Below the pieces are notes generated by a model. It saw only the letters and a list, made by a program, of their open reading frames with translations. It made no database searches and had not been told where the DNA came from. Both the position numbers and the translations under genes were made by a program. This document shows, in pieces, positions 1 through 5,198 of a stretch of 5,198 nucleotides of DNA. The stretch is from positions 1-5,198 of the forward strand of contig JACMLK010000193.1 in the NCBI GenBank assembly GCA_014379665.1, given 5' to 3'. The stretch is from Saprospiraceae bacterium (lineage in GTDB: Bacteria > Bacteroidota > Bacteroidia > Chitinophagales > Saprospiraceae). Each line of letters starts with the position of its first letter. Position 1 is the stretch's first letter.

Positions 1-531
1 AGCATCATTTTTCTGGTTTTGCTGATCCTGGTCTTTATCCTTTTTATCCTCTTGTTCCTTCTTTTGCTCTTCTTTTTTTTGCTGTTGAATTTGTTTTTTC
101 AGTTCATTGCGTGCTATAGCCAGATTCTCCTTTGCTGACTGATCATCCGGAATGCTTCTAAGGGACTTTTTATATGCATCTATACTTTCTTTGTATGCCT
201 GTTTTTTAAACAATGCATTCCCCTGATTATAATAGATCTTTGCTTTTTGCTCATCAGTAGTCGTTCGGGTAGCTGCCTCTGTATATTTTTTTGCAGCTTC
301 ATCATATCTTTCCTGATTGACCAATGTGTTGCTCAGGTTGTAAGCAGACTTTACATCAGGTTTATGATGCTCCGCTTTCCTGTATTCCGTTTCTGCTTCC
401 TGATATTTTCCGTACTCATATAACATATCTCCATTGCGAAGATTTTTATGAGCGTTTTGACCGGAAACAGTATACTGTCCAAGCAAACAAATGGCTATTG
501 ATATGTACCTTGTTTTAAATATCTCAGTCAT
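1..531 (-). CDS. batC: BatC-type TPR protein, C-terminus cut by window edge
   Basis: An ATG at 531 opens a frame with no stop down to base 1, giving 177 visible residues; the end of the gene lies outside the window. Residues 1-24 look like a signal peptide: lysine and arginine at 6-8, a hydrophobic run at about 9-18, and a possible cleavage near Ser23-Gly24 before Gln25. Three TPR-like helix pairs follow at about 30-57, 62-92 and 97-130, with repeated Tyr, Ala and Gly positions such as YNLSNTL and YYNQGNALF. From about residue 145 the chain becomes a K/Q/E/D-rich low-complexity tail, which is usual for BatC. The start overlaps the end of batB by 8 bases (ATGACTGA), so the two are probably translationally coupled. 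Inferred role: an exported, probably periplasmic scaffold for the Bat VWA proteins. TPR proteins are common, so the name rests largely on its place directly after batB. Confidence 0.87.
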   Translation of the reverse strand, partial: MTEIFKTRYISIAICLLGQYTVSGQNAHKNLRNGDMLYEYGKYQEAETEYRKAEHHKPDVKSAYNLSNTLVNQERYDEAAKKYTEAATRTTTDEQKAKIYYNQGNALFKKQAYKESIDAYKKSLRSIPDDQSAKENLAIARNELKKQIQQQKKEEQKKEQEDKKDKDQDQQNQKNDA

Positions 532-1534
532 GTTTTCTGATCATTAAAAATGGAGAAATAAAAAAATCCGTTATCAGTAAGAACAATCCTATGGCCAGTA
601 AATATTGATAATAGCTTTTGAATTCTGAAAAGGATCTGACTTCGGTGGCACGTTTCCTGAGTTTTTCTATCTTCCCATTTAAATCATTAATTATATCATG
701 GCCATCTTCCAGCATATAAAACTCACCATGCCCGTTCTCTGCCAGGTCACTCAAAAGTGTCCTGTTTAAAACAGACTTAACCGGATTTCCTTCATCATCT
801 GTTTTGAATTCTTCCCTTCCATCACGAAGAACGGGCACGTAACCACCTTCCGCCGTACCTACTCCAATGGTAAATATATTCCATCCGTCAGACACCGCAT
901 TTTTTGCCTGATCAAGTGCCTCCTCATCATGATCTTCACCATCAGAAATTATAATCAAAGCCCGCTGATTTTGTTCTTTAGTATTAATACTTCTTTGTGC
1001 CAGATTTATAGCTTCTCCGATGGCTGTCCCCTGAGTACCGGCCATCTCCGTATTGGCAGATTTAACAAATAATTCAGCCGCCGCATAATCATAGGTCAAC
1101 GGCATCTGGAGATAGGCACTTCCGGCAAAAAAAATCAACCCGATCTGATCACCCTTGCGTGCTTCGATCAGACTCTCCACAAATTTTTTGGCCTTCTCAA
1201 TTCGACTCGGGTTTATATCTGTAGTATTCATACTTGATGAAATATCAAGTGCTATAAAAATATCGCTGTTATTAACCTTTATCTTATCTTTCTTAAAACC
1301 CCATTGTGGATTTGTAGCAGCCAAAATAATAAATAAAACCGCAAGAATAAGTAGCCCAAAACGAACACGATTGCTTTTCCCGGTCTGAAATGACATCAGT
1401 CTTTCAATGAGTTCAGGTTTACCAAATTGACTTTTTCGTTTGTTCAAAAGTTTTATCCCCCACAGGAATATCACCATCATCACAGGGATAAGTGCAAGGA
1501 GGTATATGGCTGATATGGATTCAAATCTGAACAT
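524..1534 (-). CDS. batB: BatB, membrane-anchored von Willebrand factor A protein
   Basis: This 336-residue protein has the BatA/BatB layout: a membrane segment at about 8-27, a second at 58-74, a VWA domain at about 90-290 and a C-terminal membrane segment at about 309-330. The metal-site (MIDAS) residues are all present: DISSS at 97-101, Thr170 in GTAIG, and Asp198 in SDGED. The loop between the first two membrane segments is rich in Lys and Arg (KLLNKRK), as is the last tail (MIRKHD). By the positive-inside rule this puts the VWA domain in the periplasm; that is inference. VWA domains with an intact MIDAS bind a divalent metal and usually a protein partner. The ATG is preceded by AAAAGAA with almost no spacing, and the gene follows batA after a 98-bp gap, the only sizeable one in the window. 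It is called BatB rather than BatA because it is the second VWA gene and precedes a TPR gene. Confidence 0.93.
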   Translation of the reverse strand: MFRFESISAIYLLALIPVMMVIFLWGIKLLNKRKSQFGKPELIERLMSFQTGKSNRVRFGLLILAVLFIILAATNPQWGFKKDKIKVNNSDIFIALDISSSMNTTDINPSRIEKAKKFVESLIEARKGDQIGLIFFAGSAYLQMPLTYDYAAAELFVKSANTEMAGTQGTAIGEAINLAQRSINTKEQNQRALIIISDGEDHDEEALDQAKNAVSDGWNIFTIGVGTAEGGYVPVLRDGREEFKTDDEGNPVKSVLNRTLLSDLAENGHGEFYMLEDGHDIINDLNGKIEKLRKRATEVRSFSEFKSYYQYLLAIGLFLLITDFFISPFLMIRKHD

Positions 1535-1546
1535 TTCTTTTAAATA

Positions 1547-1574
1547 ACGAATTTTGAATTAAGAATTACAAATT
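1547..1574 (-). repeat. four tandem degenerate AATT heptamers in the batA-batB gap
   Basis: Read on the minus strand, the four units are AATTTGT, AATTCTT, AATTCAA and AATTCGT, end to end with no gap. Each has a fixed AATT followed by three variable bases. They lie 13 bases upstream of the batB start codon. Similar short AATT-plus-three arrays are, from general memory, common filler between genes in Bacteroidota. I cannot say whether this one does anything. Confidence 0.7.
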
Positions 1575-1602
1575 GAGTTCAATAATTAAAGTTCATGTTT
1601 TT

Positions 1603-1628
1603 TCAAATCTAGCATCCGCCTGATTTGA
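1603..1628 (-). other. hairpin directly after the batA stop codon
   Basis: In the transcript the arms are TCAAATC and GATTTGA, a perfect 7-bp inverted repeat. Inside them come one A/A mismatch, three more pairs (GGC with GCT, one of them G-U) and a four-base GGAT loop. It begins 4 bases after the batA stop codon. Six A residues follow rather than a T-run, so it does not look like an intrinsic terminator. It may stabilise or mark a processing point in the operon mRNA before batB; that is inference. The long stem is AT-rich, so chance is possible. Confidence 0.5.
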
Positions 1629-1632
1629 TGGA

Positions 1633-2640
1633 TTAACTCAATGTCCTGAAAATGGTTTGACTCAGCACCCAACCCAACATCAATAAAATCAAACCACTGT
1701 AAAGAAAAACCCTGAATTCATCCTTATAACGTTTATATACATTGATTTCAATTTCCGTTTTTTCGAGTCGGTCTATCTCCGAATAAATATTCTCTAAACT
1801 GACTCTATCCACTGCCCTGAAATATTTACCTTCTGTCATACCGGAGATAGACTCCAGGAGTTCCACATCGATCTCCACATTTGCCATGGCATACATATAT
1901 TCACCATCGCTTCTTCTATTTACCGGAGACAATGCCTGACCCATAGTTCCCACAGCTATCGTATATACTTTGACCCCATATTCTTTGGCTATTTCAGCCG
2001 CTGTTGTGGGATTGATATATCCCGCATTATTCACACCATCTGTAAGCAGGATAATAATCCTGGACTTGTCTTCACTGTCCTTGAGTCTGTTCACCGCAGT
2101 AGCAAGACCCATACCAATAGCAGTACCGTCCTGCAGCATCCCAACCTGGAGACTTCCCAGAAAATCCATCAAAATGTTATGGTCTGTGGTCAGAGGGCAT
2201 TGGGTAAAACTCTCCCCTGAAAAAACAACCAGTCCAATTCTGTCATTGATACGTTTTTCCACAAACTCTCTGGCAACCAGTTTACTTACTTCTAGTCTGT
2301 TAGGATCAAAATCTTTAGAAAGCATACTACTCGACAAATCCATCACCAGCATAATACTGATTCCATCTGTTTTGATCTTTTCTTCTTTCAGACTCAATTG
2401 AGGCCTGGCTAAAGCAATGATAAACAACACAACTGCCATTATCTTTAGAAACGGCAGATAGGGATATATTTTTTCTTTCCAGCCTTGCGTAAAGTAAAAC
2501 CCACCGAGATTAGAAATGGTCAGGGTAGGTTCAGGATTTTTTTTAGCGAAGTATTGCCAATAAATCATTACAGGTACAACCACCATAGCCAAAAACCATG
2601 CGGGAGCATTAAAATGAAGACTTGAAATATAATCGATCAT
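1633..2640 (-). CDS. batA: BatA, membrane-anchored von Willebrand factor A protein
   Basis: This 335-residue protein is the first of two adjacent VWA paralogues. Membrane segments lie at about 14-30, 62-79 and 310-328, with the VWA domain at about 92-290. The MIDAS set is complete: DLSSS at 101-105, Thr173 in DGTAIG and Asp201 in TDGVNN. The short loop between the first two membrane segments carries several lysines (FAKKN, WKEK), which suggests it is cytosolic and that the VWA domain faces the periplasm. The family motif ALARPQ follows the second segment, and the chain ends TIFRTLS, typical of BatA. The ATG overlaps the stop of the preceding gene as ATGA, so translation is probably coupled; a weak GGAAG lies 4 bases upstream. 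Inferred role: a metal-dependent partner-binding component of the Bat envelope complex, probably working with BatB and a MoxR ATPase. Confidence 0.94.
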   Translation of the reverse strand: MIDYISSLHFNAPAWFLAMVVVPVMIYWQYFAKKNPEPTLTISNLGGFYFTQGWKEKIYPYLPFLKIMAVVLFIIALARPQLSLKEEKIKTDGISIMLVMDLSSSMLSKDFDPNRLEVSKLVAREFVEKRINDRIGLVVFSGESFTQCPLTTDHNILMDFLGSLQVGMLQDGTAIGMGLATAVNRLKDSEDKSRIIILLTDGVNNAGYINPTTAAEIAKEYGVKVYTIAVGTMGQALSPVNRRSDGEYMYAMANVEIDVELLESISGMTEGKYFRAVDRVSLENIYSEIDRLEKTEIEINVYKRYKDEFRVFLYSGLILLMLGWVLSQTIFRTLS

Positions 2641-3668
2641 TGGTCTTCCACTTTAGTGTGTTCCACAAAAGCTACTGCTTTCAACATAAATCCGGCGTGT
2701 ACGTCTTCTCCCGGTATGGCTTTTGCAAATTTTACCAAATCAGCGATCTGTAAAATCTCCTTTACTTCCAAAATATAGTTCCGATCAAAATCCGGACGGC
2801 TCAATGCATTGGTAATCTCATCAGTAGTCATCTCAGGCGCCCTTATCTGATATCTGTCTTCAAGATACTGCCTGATAATTCCCGTAAGTTCTGATTGGTA
2901 TTCCTTTACCTGACCCTGCTGCCACAATCTTTTACTATCCAGAACAGACAACGAGCGCAATGCCTTTTCATGAGGCAGTAAAATCTCAGTTACTTCTTCG
3001 ACCTCAACATCATGTCTTTTCCTTTTTCTTTTATAAAAATAATAACCAACTAAAATCATCAGGAGTAATGCTATTAATGTATAAACGTAGACCATATAGT
3101 CTGACATATCCGCATCTTCCCGCATAATATCTTTGATGGGGTTTAAAGTCACACTATCTTGTTTCATGACTGTTTCCGGTATAGTAACGACCAGCTTTTG
3201 CAATTCTGTAGGCATGATTTCCGGTTTCCCTTCAACGATTACATCAGGGGGTATGATATCAAATACCCCCATATTGTATATGCTTATTTTTATGGTATTT
3301 TCTATGACTTGCTGACCGTTTTGAATACTTATATTCAGTTTTGACACATCCAGTGGTTGATTAATATCAGCTTGCTTCCACATTCCGAAATCCAGTATTT
3401 CGAGATCTGCAAATTTGTCCATAAAATTGGTATCAGAAAGAAACAGTTGATTTTCAAGCCTGAGAAAAGGAGCAAAATCCAATCCTTTGATGACAATATC
3501 TGAAGGTATCTTTATCCTGATGTCTATTGATACCGGGTCTCCGATCTGAACACTATCAACTGATATTTTAGCCGTTGCAATGATCTGCCCATAAATCATA
3601 GTGCCTGTAAACAAAAGAAGACCTGTCAGAAAAAGTCTACTCTTTCGACAGTAAAGTATGGATATCAT
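2637..3668 (-). CDS. exported single-pass membrane protein with DUF4381-like cytosolic tail
   Basis: This is the conserved protein found between the DUF58 gene and batA in Bacteroidota bat clusters. Numbered from the chosen ATG (343 residues), it has a signal peptide at about 1-27 ending near YGQ, a beta-rich region at about 28-190, a membrane segment at 193-212, a positive stop-transfer patch (KRKRKRH) and a helical tail at about 219-340. The tail holds blocks familiar from DUF4381-like proteins: PHEKAL, YLEDRYQIRAPEMTTDEI and LQIADLVKFAKAIPGE. The first part is therefore probably periplasmic and the second cytosolic. ATG at 3668 is preferred over the in-frame GTG at 3674: AAAAGGA lies 7 bases before the ATG but only 1 base before the GTG. 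The end overlaps batA as ATGA. Inferred role: a link between the cytosolic DUF58/MoxR side and the periplasmic VWA proteins. The assignment is by pattern recognition, not a search. Confidence 0.82.
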   Translation of the reverse strand: MISILYCRKSRLFLTGLLLFTGTMIYGQIIATAKISVDSVQIGDPVSIDIRIKIPSDIVIKGLDFAPFLRLENQLFLSDTNFMDKFADLEILDFGMWKQADINQPLDVSKLNISIQNGQQVIENTIKISIYNMGVFDIIPPDVIVEGKPEIMPTELQKLVVTIPETVMKQDSVTLNPIKDIMREDADMSDYMVYVYTLIALLLMILVGYYFYKRKRKRHDVEVEEVTEILLPHEKALRSLSVLDSKRLWQQGQVKEYQSELTGIIRQYLEDRYQIRAPEMTTDEITNALSRPDFDRNYILEVKEILQIADLVKFAKAIPGEDVHAGFMLKAVAFVEHTKVEDQ

Positions 3669-3670
3669 TC

Positions 3671-4546
3671 TCACGTCCTTTTAGATCTTCGTTTAAAAAA
3701 TACCTGCATGGCTTTGATATAATCATCTTCTGTGGAAATGTTTATCGTGTCGGATTTAGCCATATTAAAATCCTTCTGAAAACGTTCGTTACTTATTTTA
3801 AAAAAAGAGGCATACCTGTTCCTGACATCTCCATCACTTGAATTTACAAAACGCTTCATGCCGGTCTCAGCGTCTTCCAAAAGAATCAATCCTGCGTCAG
3901 GTAGGGATTTTTCCCTTTCGTCATATATCTTTACCCCAATGATATCATGTTTTTTAGCTGCAATGGTGAGCGCCTGCTGATATCCGTCCGCCATAAAATC
4001 TGACAGAATGAAAACTATACTTCGCTTTTTTTCAATATTATTTAAATATATCAATGCTTCTGCCAGATTGGTTTCCCTATTTTCAGGTCTCAAATTCAGC
4101 AATTCTCTTATAATACGCAGGATATTTTGTTTACCTTTTTTAGGTGGAAGATATTTTTCTATATGGTCTGAAAACATGATTGCCCCAACCTTATCATTAT
4201 TGTTCATCGCAGAAAACGCTAAAACTGCGGCCAACTCTGTCATCATTTCATTTTTAAACCGCGTCACTGTCCCGAAGAAGGTAGATGCTGACACGTCAAT
4301 CAACAACATCACTGTAAGTTCTCTTTCTTCTTCAAAAATCTTGACATGTGGCCCTCCTGTCCGTGCAGTTACATTCCAGTCTATGTTGCGCACATCATCT
4401 CCGTATTGATAATCCCTTACTTCACTGAATGACATACCGCGCCCCTTAAAAGCAGAATGATATTCACCAGAAAATATTTGTTTTGTCAGACCTTTGGTCT
4501 TAATTTCCAGTTTTCGTACTTTCTTGAGCAGTTCGGCGGTATCCAT
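3671..4546 (-). CDS. DUF58 protein (VWA-like, cytosolic short form)
   Basis: With the start at 4546 the protein has 291 residues and no membrane segment, matching the short soluble form of DUF58 rather than longer forms with N-terminal membrane helices. The family hallmark lies at about 38-62: MSFSEVRDYQYGDD followed by VRNIDWNVTAR. A VWA-like fold follows, with a complete metal-site pattern: DVSAS at 84-88, Thr159 in ETNL and Asp183 in LSDF. DUF58 genes are regularly next to moxR AAA+ ATPase genes and are thought to be their partners; no moxR is in the window, so it may lie further upstream. The ATG at 4546 shares one base with the preceding stop (TGATG). An in-frame GTG one codon earlier (4549) is possible, but AGGA sits 5 bases before the ATG and too close to the GTG. 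The downstream gene starts two bases after this stop. Confidence 0.95.
   Translation of the reverse strand: MDTAELLKKVRKLEIKTKGLTKQIFSGEYHSAFKGRGMSFSEVRDYQYGDDVRNIDWNVTARTGGPHVKIFEEERELTVMLLIDVSASTFFGTVTRFKNEMMTELAAVLAFSAMNNNDKVGAIMFSDHIEKYLPPKKGKQNILRIIRELLNLRPENRETNLAEALIYLNNIEKKRSIVFILSDFMADGYQQALTIAAKKHDIIGVKIYDEREKSLPDAGLILLEDAETGMKRFVNSSDGDVRNRYASFFKISNERFQKDFNMAKSDTINISTEDDYIKAMQVFFKRRSKRT
3676..3682 (-). promoter_or_regulatory. ribosome binding site deciding the start of the DUF4381-like gene
   Basis: AAAAGGA is read on the minus strand, inside the last codons of the DUF58 gene. It is 7 bases from the ATG at 3668, a good spacing, but only 1 base from the GTG at 3674. It therefore supports the ATG start. 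Confidence 0.55.
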
Positions 4547-5198
4547 CACTTTCCTGATAATGCTTTAATGAGACTTCGGTGTTTCAGTTTATCAGTCAGA
4601 TTGGCAAAGGGTATTAAAATTTCTTTTTCACCGTAAATGGTATTAAAGTCTGTCTTGAAACTGATCCCGTTGTCTTTAATCGTAATGTGTTCAAAACGCT
4701 GTCCTTCAATCCATGTTTTCAATTCGGGTTTACTATGAAATTCCTTCTTCATAGCGGGGATTAACAAATCAAAAAAACTTTTACTTTCAAAATTTCGTTC
4801 AAATATATCCTGCAATATCATTTCCTTACCATTCTTCAGATCATATATAAATGCCTTCTTCCTGGTCACCGGACTCCATGATGACTGCATATATATGGTG
4901 CCACTGATCATATCATTCAGAAAAAGATCAACATCCACCCATCCGTACGCAGTTTGCGACCATCTCTCATTAGTTCCGATATCACCGGAGTCTATACTTT
5001 TAAACTTTTCCAGGTTTGCCCTCACCCAATCTTTAAATGCAGTTTCTATCCATATATCAAATTTTTTATACCCGGTCATGGGCCTGACACATTCCATTCT
5101 GCTGTAATAATCAGCATATTCATAACATTCATATACCAACCTTCTTTCACTTTTTAAGGGTATAATAAGCTCATCCCCATTTTCATCTACACTTTTAA
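4546..5198 (-). CDS. DUF3298-like protein, N-terminus cut by window edge
   Basis: The frame is open from the right edge to the TGA at 4548-4546, giving 216 visible residues. A TTG at 5139 could be mistaken for the start, but the 19 codons before it are also open and read sensibly (KSVDENGDELIIPL), so the gene begins outside the window. The C-terminal half resembles DUF3298, as in the extracytoplasmic part of RsiV-like and DUF4163/DUF3298 proteins: FIYDLKNGKEMILQDIF at about 116-132, then HITIKDNGISFKTDF at 170-184 and EKEILIPFANL at 190-200. The region before this (about 40-105) has the mixed strand pattern expected of the partner domain. Such proteins are usually exported or lipid-anchored; the segment that would show this is missing. 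The stop overlaps the DUF58 start by one base, so it belongs to the operon. Its function is unknown; the family call is by pattern only. Confidence 0.72.
   Translation of the reverse strand, partial: KSVDENGDELIIPLKSERRLVYECYEYADYYSRMECVRPMTGYKKFDIWIETAFKDWVRANLEKFKSIDSGDIGTNERWSQTAYGWVDVDLFLNDMISGTIYMQSSWSPVTRKKAFIYDLKNGKEMILQDIFERNFESKSFFDLLIPAMKKEFHSKPELKTWIEGQRFEHITIKDNGISFKTDFNTIYGEKEILIPFANLTDKLKHRSLIKALSGK
4552..4555 (-). promoter_or_regulatory. ribosome binding site deciding the DUF58 start
   Basis: AGGA (within AGGAAA, minus strand) lies in the last codons of the upstream gene. It is 5 bases from the ATG at 4546 and 2 bases from the GTG at 4549, so it favours the ATG. It would serve the coupled TGATG stop/start junction. 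Confidence 0.5.

Noticed and set aside
324..518. Plus-strand open frame of 64 codons with several cysteines
   Set aside because: It is antisense to batC, whose frame has clear TPR repeats and a signal peptide.
1568..1609. Bacteroidota-type promoter upstream of batB (TTTG and TCAATTTG)
   Set aside because: The -7 element has a mismatch to TAnnTTTG and the distance to the upstream TTG is about 27 bases, longer than the usual spacing near 19-20.
1586..1615. Nine-residue minus-strand mini-frame (MLDLKKHEL) in the batA-batB gap
   Set aside because: It is too short to judge, has no clear ribosome binding site and overlaps the hairpin arm; chance is enough.
1603..1628. Intrinsic terminator between batA and batB
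   Set aside because: There is no T-run after the stem in either direction of transcription, and the stem is AT-rich.
1970..2401. Plus-strand open frame of 143 codons opposite batA
   Set aside because: It lies wholly antisense to a well-conserved VWA gene. Its translation is rich in Ser, Leu and Ile with no domain pattern, typical of a shadow frame.
4008..4409. Plus-strand open frame of 133 codons opposite DUF58
   Set aside because: It is antisense to the conserved DUF58 core and shows no recognisable motif.
4546..5139. DUF3298-like gene starting at a TTG at 5139
   Set aside because: The same frame remains open to the window edge with plausible protein sequence, so the TTG is an internal leucine codon and the true start is outside.

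Overview
The window reads as one stretch of a single minus-strand operon from a member of the Bacteroidota. The gene order is that of the Bacteroides aerotolerance (bat) cluster. The AT-leaning composition (roughly 40% GC, judged by eye), the weak ribosome binding sites and the AATT-type intergenic heptamers fit that phylum. I cannot name a genus.

In transcription order (right to left) the layout is: (1) a partial DUF3298-like gene, 5198-4546, whose N-terminus lies outside the window; (2) a DUF58 protein, 4546-3671; (3) a membrane-spanning protein with a DUF4381-like tail, 3668-2637; (4) batA, 2640-1633; (5) a 98-bp gap holding a hairpin and a heptamer array; (6) batB, 1534-524; (7) batC, a TPR protein that starts at 531 and runs off the left edge. 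All junctions overlap or nearly touch except batA-batB. No plus-strand gene is credible, and I see no promoter or terminator, as expected inside an operon.

By family knowledge, such clusters usually also contain a MoxR AAA+ ATPase upstream and batD/batE downstream; neither lies in this window. The sequences suggest a multi-compartment assembly: a cytosolic VWA-like DUF58 protein, a single-pass protein with periplasmic and cytosolic parts, two inner-membrane VWA proteins whose metal-binding domains probably face the periplasm, and an exported TPR scaffold. The Bat system was named for aerotolerance in Bacteroides fragilis, but its molecular task is not settled. The least expected element is the DUF3298-like gene, joined to the DUF58 gene by a one-base stop/start overlap, in the place where MoxR is usually found.
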